Assembly (NCBI RefSeq): GCF_000091045.1
Contig: NC_006670.1
Coordinates: forward strand, 1,510,701 to 1,565,700
Direction of reading: 5' to 3'
From: Cryptococcus deneoformans JEC21
Taxonomy: Eukaryota > Basidiomycota > Tremellomycetes > Tremellales > Cryptococcaceae
Length of the DNA: 55,000 nucleotides
In this document: positions 23,054 through 35,573 of the stretch, one piece after another
Layout of the letters: each line of letters starts with the position of its first letter
Position numbering within the stretch: the stretch's first letter is position 1
Made by a program: the position numbers and the translations under genes
Notes under the pieces: generated by a model
The model's database searches: none
What the model saw: only the letters and a program-made list of their open reading frames with translations
What the model was told of the DNA's origin: nothing

Positions 23054-26000
23054 ATGGAGCCTCCACCGCTGCCCCGGACGCTCGTGCTAGACTACTATGA
23101 TTCATGTGAGTAGTACATGGTGGAGCATGTGGCGCCGGCTCACTTCCGCAGACACCAACAACCTGGTCACCCTGCTCACCCGCACCTACGCGGACGCCGA
23201 CGTGCTGGAAAAACTCGTGGTGGTGAAAGCGGACGAGTACACGTGGTGAGGCCCCGCCCCCTTCTCCAGCCTCTGACCGCTTCTAATGCCGTGTAGGGAC
23301 GAGTTTCAGCGCCTTGTCCTCCCCAACATCGATTGTGTCATTCTCTCCCCCGGGCCAGGCCGCCCCGATAACCCAGCAGTGAGCGACCTCTCCGTCCTCC
23401 GCCTTTATCCCTAACCATCCCGCAGGACATAGGTTTTGCTCTCCAGCTGCTGCGTCTACATCCGCTCCCAATCCTCGGAGTCTGCCTCGGTCATCAAGCG
23501 ATCGGCGTAGCCTTTGGTGGGAAGGTATCTACCAGGTTGCCCCCATATATGTGACCTTACTAACGCCCTGTAAAGATCATTAACACTCCCAAAATCACCC
23601 ACGGGCATGTCATTCCTGTCGCTCCGGTACAACCTCCCATTGGGCTCTTCGCCTCTCCTTTGTGGAAAGCTGGTGGTGAAACCCAGTTTGATGTGGTCGT
23701 TTACAATAGTTTAACAGTAGACCCGATGAGTATGTCAGATCACTCCTCTTCTAATCGATATACCTTGCTGATATCTCGATATCTCTAGCTCTTCCTCAGG
23801 ATCTTGAGGTGACAGCATGGTCCATTCCTTCACTTGATCGACCAGCTAGTATCCAAGGACTGAGGCATCGACTGTACCCCATATGGGGTGTACAATACCA
23901 TCCAGAGGTAAGCTTTCGGTCGTCGAAGTGATACCATCACTTATAACACTTACAGTCAATCTCTTCTACCTGTGGCTCATCGCTACTCGTTTCTTTTTTG
24001 GACGAGGTCCACAAAATCAATAATCAACCTAAGTCCTACCCTAACCTTCTTCCCTCGATCGTCTCTTCCTGCGCATATCGTGTTGTCAAGGTTGGATCAA
24101 AAACCGCATCCCATGACCCATCACTCACTACGTTAGTCTCTTCATCAAAGCTCGAGAAAGTGAGCAAGGCGTTTGATGGATTGGGCAGAGGTTTAACCAC
24201 GGAGGATGTATTCCAGCGTCTCGTGAGGGAGCCGCCAAGAAAAATGGAGAAAGCTGTAGCAGAGATATGGCTTGACGGGCAGACAGTAGGTCTTCATAAC
24301 CCCTCCAAGCAATGGATTTTCATTGACTTTTGCAGCCTACTCGCCCAACTACTTCTTCACTCGCTTCCCCGTCTTTCCTTCTCACATACTCTCTCACCAC
24401 TCGTACTGTCACACTTCACCGAGCGGGATCCACTCCTAGCATTCTCCCTCTCTCTGAAGATATCACCTTTTGGGAGTGGTTCTCCGCCGGGCAAGAAGCC
24501 ATAACCCGTAATCTCCATTCTGCCATAGAACCACGAATAAGCGGCTGGAGAGGAGGTTGGGTAGGCTGGTTTGCGTATGAGATGAAGGAGGAGAGCCTTA
24601 CGGGTTATCGAAGACGGAAAAGGGGAGAGGGCGAGGAAAAGGTAGATGCCTGTTGGGGATGGACGGATCGATTCTTAGAAAGAACCCCCAAGGGAGAATG
24701 GGTAGCGAGGGGTGTGGTCAGACAAGATGCAGATCAACTCAGTGGGATCGAAGGTTGTGACATGTTGCGCTGGTTGCAAAAGGAAGGCATCATCCTCGGA
24801 ACCACCCAGGATGAATGGGAAAACTACGTTCAATCTGTGTCAAACGTCCTCGACGCTAGGGGTGAATCGTTCACATCCTCCCCGTTACCCAGGTTCCATC
24901 CCTCCAGCTCAAGCGACGCCTATCAAAAACAAATTGACTCATGTCGCGAGGCCATTCGCCAAGGGGAGAGTTACGAGCTTACCCTCACCACTTCCTTTTC
25001 CTCCACCCCTTCATCTTTCGATCCTTTCGCTCTGTACTTGCACCTTCGGAAATTCAACCCCGCCTATTACTCTACCTATATGAGTTTCCCCGCCCTCTCA
25101 ACCTCTTCATTACATGGCAGCTCAGGAACACAGGGTATCACCATCCTCTCAAGTTCTCCTGAACGGTTCTTGAAAATCAACTCCTCCAGACAAGTGGAGA
25201 TGATGCCCATCAAGGGAACGAGAGCGAGAGTCAAGGAAGACCAATGTATATGTCGACCTGGCATCGGGTGTGGGGGAGAAAACCCAGGCTCGGTGGAGTG
25301 CAAACAGGAAGGGAGAAGGGAGGATGAGCGAAGAGGGAGAGAATTGGTTGAAGATGTCAAAGAACGGGCAGAAAACCTCATGGTCAGTCAAATCCCCTCT
25401 TGTCCTCAGCTTTACAAAAGGAAAATACTAATATAAAGTGATTTTGTTGTTCAGATTGTTGATCTTATCCGATCCGATTTACTCTCATGTTGTATCCCGT
25501 CAACAGTCACCGTTCCAAAACTTATCGCTCTTGAATCCTATGGGGTGCATAACCTAGTGACAACAGTGCAAGGCACGTTGGCAGATAATGTTGGGAGTGT
25601 GGAAGCTGTCAAAAGATGTTTCCCGCCTGGTATGTATCTAGATAAAAACTAGCTTGACAGATTGCTGATCAGGTTCAATGCTATTGATAGGTTCCATGAC
25701 GGGTGCACCGAAGTTGAGGTCAGTACAGCTTTTGGATGAGTTTGAGAACCATCAGCGAAGGGGCGTATACTCCGGTAAGCTATCAATTCTAACACGTTCT
25801 CAGGCAATTGTGTATACTGACATAAACGTCTTGTTATCAGGTGCTTTGGGTTACTTTTCTGTCGATGGAGTCACAGATCTCAGTGTTGTCATTCGTACGA
25901 TCGTAGTCGAGGATAATCGTATGTTAATCTAGTCTCATATTGGCAAACTTATGTAACGGGACTGACTGAACTCGACCATGAATAGGATTAAGTATCGGGG

Positions 26001-26101
26001 CTGGAGGTGCCATCACCTGGCTATCGGATAGGGAGAAGGAATGGGATGAGGTGTTGACCAAGGTGAAGTCTGTAGTTGGAAGAATAGAGGATGGAGAATG
26101 A
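23054..26101 (+). CDS. ABZ1: aminodeoxychorismate synthase (PabA-PabB fusion)
   Basis: Makes 4-amino-4-deoxychorismate from chorismate and glutamine, the route to p-aminobenzoate and folate. Twelve exons: 23054-23105, 23152-23245, 23297-23378, 23426-23524, 23576-23729, 23789-23907, 23956-24285, 24336-25382, 25455-25629, 25691-25774, 25841-25918, 25986-26101; 809 residues. The N-terminal amidotransferase carries VILSPGPG, catalytic Cys96 in GVCLGHQAIG and QYHPES (His198, Glu200). The C-terminal chorismate-binding half shows GGWVGWFAYE, SPERFL, MPIKGTRAR, IVDLIRSDL, PGSMTGAPK and LSIGAGGAI. A second in-frame acceptor at 25672 would insert six residues inside PGSMTGAPK. PIKGT, with Lys in place of the Ala of most TrpE proteins, is the PabB signature. 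Confidence 0.95.
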
Positions 26102-26905
26102 CATGCTGGCGACGGCATCACATCTAGTTATTTGGGCATTTATGGGTTTATTATCATCGCGTAGGAAGCATGCATGTACCTAAGATGTACGTCCAGTTCG
26201 AAAGCGTATCTTAGGTGATAGGAACACCCACTATGAACACTCTTCGTCGGCTCGATTCGGTTTTGAAATTGTGCCAGGATAACGCTTGGGGACCATTCTC
26301 CTTGTTCGCTCGACAACTTGTCAGTATCCTTCTCCCATTGTTTTCATTGATAACGATGGACGGAGTCGTATCTCGGAAACGATAAGAATATGTTGCCGTT
26401 ATCAGTGATAATTGACGAAAAAATCGCCGAAAAACAATTATTATTAAACCGCCCGCCGCTAAAAATGGTGGTGGTCAGTTGTGGGAAAAATCGGCGAAAT
26501 ACTATCTTGTCATGACTGGACGGACTGCTGATTAGTTGACGGTTTGTACGACGACTAAAAATGGCAGCGAAAAACGATATGAGGCCACCAACATTGTCGT
26601 AAATTGAGTATTATGAACGGACGGTTCGGTTACATGATGTAAAAGATAAAAGGATTCTCAGCATGCATATTTTTTCCGTCGGGAATCCTGAGTCTCCTCC
26701 CTGTTCCCCCCCTCCGCGATGTTGACGACTGACGATCTGCTGCTATAGATTTGTCCATATCCCATGTTGTACCGACACTAGCTGAAGTTAAGTAGATAGG
26801 TATCACATTCCGTACCTTGCAGTGTCACATCTAATCCAGGCAAGTTGAACCATCCTTTGCACGATACCTAGTACCTAACACTAGGACCAGCCCGAAGATT
26901 TTCGG
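26102..26905. other. intergenic between convergent ABZ1 and calpain-like gene
   Basis: About 800 AT-rich bases. The ten-base word CTAAAAATGG occurs at 26459-26468 and 26555-26564. No gene or RNA recognised. Confidence 0.5.
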
Positions 26906-28156
26906 TCAATCATACACAAATTTGGTTATCACCACCATCTCTGTTACCCACACTATATTCTCTTCAACCCCTTCAGGTGCTGAGGTAAGTGTCGGGTCAA
27001 AGCTTGAAGAAATCGAAGAGGAAGTATCTTTGTAGTTTAGGGTCCGGACTGATTGGCTTCGAGATTCTGCCGACGTCGATGTTGAAACGCCGTTGTCAGT
27101 TTCGGAGCAGAACGTGCCAGAATCGACGAGGGGGGATGATGGAGGGGAGGAGGAAGAAGAAGAAGACTCTGTCGATTTGAGAGTATCGTTATTTTTCAGC
27201 CAAGCGAGGAGGTAACAGTCGTTCATCGCGGTATCGTATGTGTAGACTACATCATCTCCCCAGGGATTGAACAATGCCACCCTAAACGGCCGAACGTCAA
27301 TATAACGTATATCGACCATCTATGAGGTAGATGCGCTTACATCTTGGTTCCATTCACTGCGATTGATGTATTCAGAACTGCATAAGCATGGCCCCCTACA
27401 AGATCTACCGCGCCGGTAGGTAAGGTCTGGAGTACCACCGGTGTTTTCGTCCCCTTGTTCAGCACTTCCCAAGCTTCATCCCCCAGATCTCCCTTGAACT
27501 TCCACGCCGCCTCTTTTCCCGTCAAAATCTGCAACGCATTGGTTACTCCTACAGGATTAAGCGAACCATTTGTCGACGGAAGTGTACCAGAATACACGGC
27601 AGCAGAATCGTATGCACCCGGCCACCATGCAGTAGAGGTATCTTCGTTATCGTTGTTTATCAGTTGGGAATGGTATGTCACAGGGACGACTTGGGCAGTA
27701 AGGGAAGCGTCATCGGTGAAGATGGTGACTCTGACGTCGGTGACGCTCTGATCGGATGAGCTAGAGTAAGCGAATTTAGATTTGACGAAAAAAGGTGAAA
27801 TCGTGGTGATTGCTGCCATAGATGAGAGCCAGCCACAATCTCCTTCATCTGTTATAAGGCTGTGAGTAAGACGAGTTATGAATACTGACGATGGAGCGTA
27901 TAACGGAGGAGGCTCACGTTGTCCAATATCATCCCTGCTCGGCATCCCGCTCGCTCCAAAAAGAGGCGCACCATCACGCTTCCAGACGGTCGGCGGATGT
28001 GACAGTGTAGGTATTGCTTGCGTCCATGTCAAAGCTGCTTATAGTCATAAGTCATCCCACTGATCGGATAGCTTTTGAAAAACGTCATTCAAATAGAAAA
28101 GATAAGGGGAACGTACCATGAGAGAATAGAAGAGTGATAAAGAACGTATTGATCAT
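26906..28156 (-). CDS. secreted calpain-family (C2) cysteine peptidase
   Basis: Predicted papain-fold protease of calpain type with an export signal, unusual because calpains are normally cytosolic. Exons (minus): 28156-28117, 28037-27918, 27848-27341, 27281-26906; 347 residues. The N-terminus MINTFFITLLFSHAAL looks like a signal peptide. The triad is complete: Cys58 in HEGDCGWLSSMAAI (compare GDCWLLA of calpains), His207 in DLVGGHAYAVL and Asn228 in VALFNPWGDD. The spacing (149 and 21 residues) suits calpains. No C2, EF-hand or PBH domain follows; instead there is a Ser-rich tail (residues about 260-330). Three or more NxS/T sequons (NTS, NGT, NGS) fit secretion. An intron falls four codons before the catalytic Cys. 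Confidence 0.85.
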
Positions 28157-28916
28157 CTTGACAAGGTGTGTTATATGGCCAGGGTGTCCCTCGTCCGCCA
28201 GGTAGCTTTTGATAGGGTATGATGAAAGGAAATTAATTCTTGAGTTGAAGACATAGCCTGCTCAAAAGATCGCTCAAGGGTGATTCATATACTAGCTTCC
28301 GGCCTCTGTTATCAGCAGTCAGTTTGGAAGGAGACCACAAAGGAAGCCCATCCTTGGCTGGATTATTACCCACTTTGGGAAGATTCTGAAAATCAGTTCC
28401 TTTTGGCACTTGTAATTGTCCCCTTCGTGAACTCATCCAACTGGGGGTACAAGGGGAGTTGAAAAGGTTTTCATGCTCCTTTCATACATGCTTAATTTCA
28501 TGCGCGTCAATATGGGTCGGTCAGTGCAATGGCGTTCTACAGGAAACATAAAAAACAGGCAAGCTTTTTCAATAATCAGTCTTCAACTTTGGGACGATCC
28601 ATAATTTTCCACCGTAGTCGTGCTTGACGACGAATTCAATAGATGACAACAAAGTCATCTAGAATACCTTTGCCTTGAAGGGGGGATTTGCCCATTGTTT
28701 GTCCACTAGATATCATGCACTCGTGGATACGTGACTGTCTACCACCACGAAAGGCCAAAAGCAAGGATCTGGTGATGTTCATTTTGTTGGTTGCCAATAT
28801 TCTGTCGTCAGGTCGTCGCCAGGTCAATGGCCCTATCTGCTTTCAGCTCTGCATAATATACCTACAAAATCATGCAATAATAAACCTTTTTAAGTGAGTA
28901 CCCAATAAACGGCACT
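28157..28916. other. intergenic
   Basis: 760 bases separating the stop of the DUF1749 gene from the start of the calpain-like gene, both on the minus strand. No frame or RNA convincing on either strand. Confidence 0.55.
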
Positions 28917-29964
28917 CTACTCAAACTTTCTCAACCAACTCAACACATCTTCACAAAGCACCGCCTGAGCCTCCTTTTCGTTTACATCGTGCGATGCCCC
29001 TTTAATAATGCGCCATTCCAGTTTTCCATTAGCGGCATCTGCCCACTTCGGAAGAAGGTCTTCTGGGCGTGCAACGATCCATTCGGCATCTTTTTCAGAG
29101 AAGAGAGCTAACGCTGGGGCAGTGAGTGCACCAAAGGAGGTAGAGAGGGAATGGACATATGGCTGGGTGGGCTCGAGAGGGATGTCGGCGGAGAAATAGT
29201 CATCGTCGCCACTACATACAGTTTAGCTTTGCAAATTTGATGTATAAAGAAGAGTTGGTAGAGGATGACTGACCCAACGCCCATCAGACTCCAGAGCCTA
29301 TACGCCGTCATCTTCATCTCGACCCCTCCAAATCCTGCCTTCTTGCAAAACTCGTCCGGCATGATTTCATGCCCCCTTCCCTTTTTGACCATCTCCTCTG
29401 CTAAGGAAAGGTAGTCGCAGTATGGCTTATCTTTGGCACAGACTTCTCTGTCAGAGACAGGCGCTTGCATGATCCCGCCGTCGACGTGGTAGGCCGGGTC
29501 GTTATTGATGGAAGAGGAGAGGTAGTGCATGACGTTTTGGGAGCCTGTCGAGTGACCCATGATAATAACTTTGGATAAGCCTGTACCATGTCAGAGAGTG
29601 CAGCTGGGGTGCAAAGAAACAGCAAGTAGTTACCGCCGGTCGTCTTCAAGTACTTGACCAAGGCCTGCATTTCTTCTCGATCCCGGTCCAAGCTACCTGT
29701 GCCGTAGCCACCGTATGCTGAGCTCCAGTGGAATTGAATCCTTGGACCATTAGCCTTCTTCCATTTCTCCTGACCTGCTTACAGTTTCCACCCGGCTTTT
29801 CCTAGGGCATCGCTCAAGGGATAAGTGAAGGGCACTGCGCCGAGGCCGTTTGTGAGACCGCCGATGAAGACGACAGCGCGGGTGGCTGTGAGGTCACCGG
29901 AAGTGAAAACTGGATAGAAGAAGGGCCCGCAGGGGATGGTGGTGAGCTGGCCTTGGAGTGACAT
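28917..29964 (-). CDS. alpha/beta hydrolase, DUF1749 / SidJ-like
   Basis: Serine hydrolase of the UPF0613/DUF1749 family, which includes the fungal siderophore esterase SidJ. Exons (minus): 29964-29783, 29740-29634, 29580-29274, 29211-28917; 296 residues. Motifs: AVVFIGGLTNGLG (oxyanion region), FHWSSAYGGYGTGSLDRD, nucleophile Ser in IIMGHSTGSQNVMHYL, DGGIMQAPVSDRE, and a C-terminal acid and His in ALFSEKDAEW and GASHDVNE. The gene has a compact 42-base first intron with a GCTAAT branch. No signal peptide is seen, so it is probably cytosolic. Siderophore hydrolysis is a family-based guess; the natural substrate here is unknown. It is divergent from AIM18 by 203 bases. Confidence 0.9.
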
Positions 29965-30167
29965 GCCTTGTGTTTTTTGGTGGAGATGTTGATGCTTGTG
30001 CAGTATCAGATAAGGGTGGTTGTCGCGCCAGCTGAGATTGGCGTGCGTGGTGTGGCTGTTCCTGGCGGCGATACCCGGCGGGTGGACGTTTTTTTCTGTT
30101 GTTGTGGTTGTTCATGTCTTCTCGACGATGCTCGCTGTGTGCTACAGTGCGCTTCCTCTCCCCCACG

Positions 30168-31564
30168 ATGCCGCCTCGAACTGCACGCCTGTTTGCAATT
30201 CTCCGCTCTCTCCGTCCGGTCCACGCCGCCCCCTACCTCGCTGCGGCAGTGGGGGGCACCCTCCTGTACGCGGGGGCCGAATCAGTCAGGCTTGGGCGGT
30301 GGGAGAACCCGCTTCTCGTGCACGCCCACTCGCACCCCCAGCCTGTCTTCCGGGTTGATCCCGAGACCTCAATCGAGTTCCCCCTCTCGCTTCCCCTCGC
30401 CACTCCCTCTCCGACCCTTACCCTCGTCGGACTCGGCGTACGCAAAGTCTCGTTCCTGAAAATCAAGGTCTACAGCGCCGGCTTCTACTTGCAAGACGGC
30501 GCGACCAGGTGTCTCCACCATATTCCCGGATGGGCCGTGAGTCCATGTATCCCTGCTCCCCTCTCTCTGTCGCCATACGTTGACCTTCATCCCCGATCCA
30601 GACGTTCACCGCCCAGCATCTCCTCACTGCCCCTTCCCCTTCTCCCGCCGGCGAGACTGCCGCCCCGCAACTTTCCGGCGAAGCCCTTATGGCCAACTTG
30701 CTCGACCAGCGTATCGCATGTGCCGTTCGGATCGGTATGTCATTCTCTTCATCCCTTTGCGTCTCTAAGCAAACATGCAGGGCGACTGACATCGTAATAG
30801 TCCCTAACAGGAACACCGATTTCGGCGTACGTCTCTCTCCTCTATTCTGGAAATTCCGCTGACACATAGCCGCCCAATAGCATCTTCGGGACGCCTTCAC
30901 CCGAGCCTTGATCGGTCGACAGAAACTTGAACGAGCCAAGGGCGCTCTCTCAGAAGCGGATGAAGTTGTATGGCAGACCCTTTTATGCACTCTCGCGACT
31001 TCTGCGCCTATGCGGTTCTTGATACCTCAAAGCTGATTATATATTTTGACAGAGAATCACCGAAGCCATCCAGACCCTTAAGACGTTCTTCCCTGCTCAA
31101 ACAGTTCACAAGGGTAAATCCGTCACACTCCTTCGTCCTCCTGAAGGGGGCATCGTAGTTGAATTCGAAGTAGGTCGTCCTTCCCTGTTCTTCCAGTTCC
31201 CTTTTTTTTTCGCAAAAGCCCATGCTCTTTCTTTCACATCATTAGCATTTGATCAGTAATACTGATGTGCCATCTCTCGGGTAGGGTACAATCCTCGGTA
31301 AACTCAACGACCCCTGGATCGGCAAGCAACTCATTTTGACTTACTTTGCGGATAACGGAGCTGTTTCTGACAAGGTACGTCGCACCTTTTTTTATCCTCT
31401 CAGAAAGCGTCGATGAAGGCCAGCGCTGCTGAGAAGGAGAAATTGTAATGTTTGATGTGTGGAAAATGCAATGGCTGATTTGCGGTCCGGTCTCACAGTT
31501 GAAGGAAGACGTCGCAAAGGGATTGGAAGGGTTCACCAACAAGCAACGTGCTGGGGGACAGTAA
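30168..31564 (+). CDS. AIM18: chalcone-isomerase-like mitochondrial protein (Aim18/Aim46 type)
   Basis: Fungal member of the chalcone isomerase fold. Yeast Aim18/Aim46 are mitochondrial inner-membrane proteins with no known substrate. Exons: 30168-30536, 30602-30734, 30801-30826, 30881-30967, 31053-31169, 31285-31374, 31499-31564; 295 residues. The N-terminus (MPPRTARLFAILRSLR) is Arg-rich and amphipathic, like a mitochondrial presequence, and is followed by a hydrophobic segment AAPYLAAAVGGTLLYAG. The fold shows in GLGVRKVSFLKIKVYSAGFYL (with the conserved Arg) and GTILGKLNDPWIGKQLILTYF. An upstream in-frame ATG at 30099 would add 23 residues that look unlike a presequence, so I chose 30168. 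Exon 3 is only 26 bases. Confidence 0.9.
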
Positions 31565-31990
31565 ATTCGTCGTGGGGTTCGCCTTTCGGATTTGACAACC
31601 CTGTCCCCATTTTCATCCTCTTCCCTCTCTCTACATTATCATGGCATGCGACCCGCCAGTATCTTTCAATCATCGCCTTCTCACGCCGTCAAGATCAGTA
31701 ACGGTTTTACTGCGTAATTTGCGGCTGTCATACGATAAAATCATGCTTATCAGCCATTATACATCTCATATCTATCACTCTTTTTCTTTAGATCATGTAA
31801 AAACAACACTAGAAAGACATGCAGGAACAACTGTTTTCGCTCATTTCACACTCGTGTATATCTTTTCTCGTAGGACCCTCTTTCTCTAATCGCTCATGGT
31901 TTCTCTGATCGCTTATGACCTTCTAAGGCCATCAATGTTACTTGCAATCCATAATCTGCTTCCCGCGCTCATGTGAATGGCTAACCGTGC
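31565..31990. other. intergenic, convergent 3' ends
   Basis: 426 bases between AIM18 and the lipase gene. No feature seen beyond expected 3' UTRs. Confidence 0.6.
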
Positions 31991-34198
31991 TTAAGACATG
32001 TTAGTCTCTGTCCCACCCTTGGGAGCTTCGGGTTCATCCGGATATCGTGGTCTTGTGCTCTCGATATCATCTAGATTGGACATTGGTAGTCAGTTTTTCT
32101 GTAGTCTGCGACGACAAAAATGGTGTGGCAGAAGTAAAGAGAAAAGATCAAGAGCAGTTAGAGAAACCGGGACTCACCCAAAAACGACAAGTACGCCCAC
32201 TCAACCGCCTCGGCCGCCCAATAGAAATCACAGTGCTCACTATCCTCCAGCTTTGTCACCTTGATCACCTTCACATCCTTCTCCTTCTCCTTCAGCCTCT
32301 CCAACAACGGATCGGCAAAAACCAAAAAATCCCTTCCACCATGGTATATTGACAGTGCAGGGAAACGCTTGTCGAACCATCGTGGGAGGGAGTCATCCAA
32401 AGTGCATTTACGGTCGGCAAAACCGCCTTTGCCGCACCACCAGAAGATGGAGGCGGAGGAGACGGGGGTAGGTGTAAAGCGGAACATTTTCGTTTTGCGC
32501 CGATGAAGCCTATATATACAAGTTTGATTAGTTCCTTCAGGCTAGTGGGATTACATAGTCATTTCCCCACGCACCAGTTGGTATCCGTCCAGCTGAACAA
32601 AAACGCAAACATAATGTAACCCAGCGACGCAAACATACTCGGCGGAGCATAGTCGTATGCCCACCTCATTAGCGGTATGAAATCGAGTACACCGAAAAAC
32701 CTTTTCCACGTCGGCCAATCCATCTTGTTTAGCGTTGTGAATGGGAACCCGGTAGTGAGAGTCCCCGCATACACGGCGGGGGCGAGCGCGATGAATACAG
32801 AAAGCTTTGAGCCGAGGGAGGGGCACATTCCGAGGGAGAGAGAGATGAACGCGAGACCGTTGCCTTGAGAATGGCCGATGAATGCAATCTTGTCGTACCC
32901 AGTTTCTCGACAGACGTGTTCAACGAGCGCAGGGAGGTCGTACATTGCAAGTTCTCTAATCGTCCAGTCTTGTACAGGTCAGCTTTAATCACAAACTGTT
33001 TAGACTTACCCCAGAATCTCGGGTCGTTCCGGCTGAAGGTTCGGTGGCCCATATCGAACACTCCTCTTGTATTTCCAAGATAGACCTGATACTTCCCCTC
33101 TCTGGCTAACCAGAACGCAAGAGATCGGTCTTCAGATGTGACAAATGACCCCGAGGATTGAAATAGACCGTGAAGGATAAGGACGGGGAAACCGCCTCGA
33201 CCGTCAGAGTGTGTTTGGGCGTCGGGATCGATAACACGGTGCATCCTATCGGTTAGCGCAGGTTTCAAAAGGTAAACTCACTTTAAATAATAGCCATCTT
33301 CCGTCTCCACAGTCTGATGCTCAATGTCCATCCCCACTTGCTTTGCATAAAACGCGGGATCTTTACTGACCGTCTTTCCCTCCTTTTTCCAATATTCCTC
33401 ATCATCCCATGGAAACTTCCTTGGTCTCTCTGGCCAAATCCATTTTGGTAAACATTTTGCCACTTCCGCAGCAACCGCCCACAGCACGACAAGAACAAGA
33501 AAGTAGGTCGATAATATAATTGACGTAGTTTGGATGAACAGCAAATTGAGTTTTGCCCAGAGTGAAAGAGGAGCGGGAGACATAGGCGAATACGTTGATA
33601 ATGATGGAGGCGGGAAGGTCGGCCGGGTGAGGTGTTGTGAGGGAGTCGTCGACCGGTCTATAAATATTCGCCTCAAGATACCTCTGTTTGAAGCGGTAGA
33701 CGCGGCAGAGGAAGCACGCGACAGGCTTGGCCGTAATGGGATTGGTGCCAAAAGAGGCACATCTTCTGCTCTCGAATATACATCCTCGTCCACTTCATAT
33801 TCTGGCGTCTTGACCTCTCCGCCTCTCACTGCTCGGGCCTGGGCGGCAGCAGTTTGGCAGTTGGGCAGACTCATTGCTGCTCGTGCTGGGGCATCCAGCA
33901 ATGTTGAAGGGGGACTTCGTACGAGCGAGGGGATTTCTGAGGGCACAGACCGGGATGGATGGGGATTCAAAGAGGTTGTTTGGGCTTGACTCGCGGTTTT
34001 CAAAGGGGACGGTGGATACCCTGTGTCTTCGTCGCGTTTCTCGCTGAGATACTTATTAGGTATTAATGCAGCGTCACCAGACAGCGGAGCGCCTTCTGTA
34101 GGTGTAAGTGGTGATCGAGACTTGGTGATAGGACTGGGAGCGATGAGGGCTGCTGTTGCGTTGAGAAAAGATGTTGGAGAAGGAATTAGGGATGTCAT
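31991..34198 (-). CDS. membrane-anchored steryl ester hydrolase / lipase (Tgl1-Yeh type)
   Basis: Acid-lipase-family alpha/beta hydrolase, expected to cleave steryl esters on lipid droplets or the cell periphery. Exons (minus): 34198-33282, 33245-33010, 32968-32575, 32509-32178, 32070-31991; 652 residues. A long disordered N-terminus (about 210 residues) precedes a membrane segment (TTSIILSTYFLVLVVLWAVA). Then come the lipase-associated region DIEHQTVETEDGYYLKMHRV, the oxyanion stretch VLILHGLFQSSGSFV, GNTRGVFDMGHR, nucleophile Ser in IAFIGHSQGNG, the acid near YHGGRDFLVFAD and the His in LEDSEHCDFYWA. The architecture with an N-terminal anchor resembles yeast Yeh1/Yeh2 and Tgl1; I cannot choose among them. 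Confidence 0.92.
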
Positions 34199-35573
34199 TT
34201 TGCTGAGGTGCAGGGTTAGCGGGGCCGCGCTTTGAGAATGCCGTAATGTTGTTTATCCCACGGTTGAACCAGTACTGGTTGTTTACTTACTGCGATAAGT
34301 TATGTCAAAAAAGAAGGCAAAAGTAGCGGGATGGCTCAGGCGGAGATACCAATGATGTATGATAATTTCCCACCCGATGCTTGCTGCACTTCGGAGCTAT
34401 GCAGGGGCATCGACTGTGAGGGACGAGACCTCACCACTTGTTCGAAATCAGGATTGACTGCCAGCGACAAATAGAAGAGTTACTTGGTGTCTTGCAGTGC
34501 TTTAGGAGACTGCTAGATCCCTTGCCCCTGCTCAATATTGGTCGAGCGTTAGAGGAAGAAAAGAAGAAGAAATAGAGTTTCGTGTTAAAAAGTATCTATC
34601 GCACTGCTGCGTCGTGGTTATAAAGAGCAACCGGCGTAGTGAGCACAAAAGACGTGCCGGGATGTCTGTCGTTCCCAATGGCACAGTCTGTGTAAGGGTG
34701 GCCCAACGGTTGGAGGTGATAATGGTGATGAGAAGGATGATGGAATTTTGAATGTGTTTGGTGGGGAAAACGTCTTACGATGCGGATGTTTTTTGGGTTT
34801 GGAAATGGAGAAATATGGGAATAGGCACAAGGAGTGCGACATCCCTTCATCCGCCTTTTAATTCCCTTTCATCATCAGTGTGAGTCCCTGACTATGTATC
34901 CTGAGCGGGATCAGTGGCCTGTAAAAGCGCAAAAAGCTTTTCTTTCCGGTTGTTCAGATACAGGGTTGCGACGCCCTCCTATGGTCTATTATGACGGCAT
35001 GGGCAATGGAGCGGCAACAGCAGCACCATAATTTATCTAATCTCATCAGACAACAACACATCATGATGTACTACTACAGATTCTGGACTGCCATACAGAG
35101 TGCACATTTCCAGCCCATAAGCAAGCGATGCTGCTTCATGCATCGTGCGTCCTGCTGACCCCACCGTACACCAACAACGGTCACGTCGGCATTGAGGACG
35201 TCGGGCCTTCAACCACAAAAACATGATTGAACAACACTTTATCTGACCTCATCATGTCTCATGCAGCTTACTGCCTCAGTTTCTCTTTTGAAAACCCTTA
35301 CAATCTTATCTCTAAGTATTTAAATAGCTGCCTCCTCTTCCAAGGATGACACTTTACCTGACAAAAATATTCAGTAGCTGTATTTTAAATGTGCAAACTC
35401 ATCCAGAGAATGACTGGGCGGGCGTCTCTCTGCTTTGTATCCTTCCCAAGCCCTCCCCTCTTCCCTTCTCTAAAGGGAGACCTATCCTTTTGAAGCTTTC
35501 TCTCTCATCACTTGGGTAAATTTCCGAGTATTTCTTACAATTACGATATACATCCTAAGTTTTCTCAAAATTC
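34199..35573. other. intergenic, 1.4 kb
   Basis: Upstream of the lipase gene and downstream of the six-span membrane gene, both minus strand. There are pyrimidine-rich tracts around 35440-35500 and 35600-35650 (the latter already coding). No gene recognised. Confidence 0.5.

Noticed and set aside
34596..34850. His/Pro-rich minus-strand frames
   Set aside because: Two overlapping frames of similar quality in biased sequence, no splice structure, no recognisable motif.
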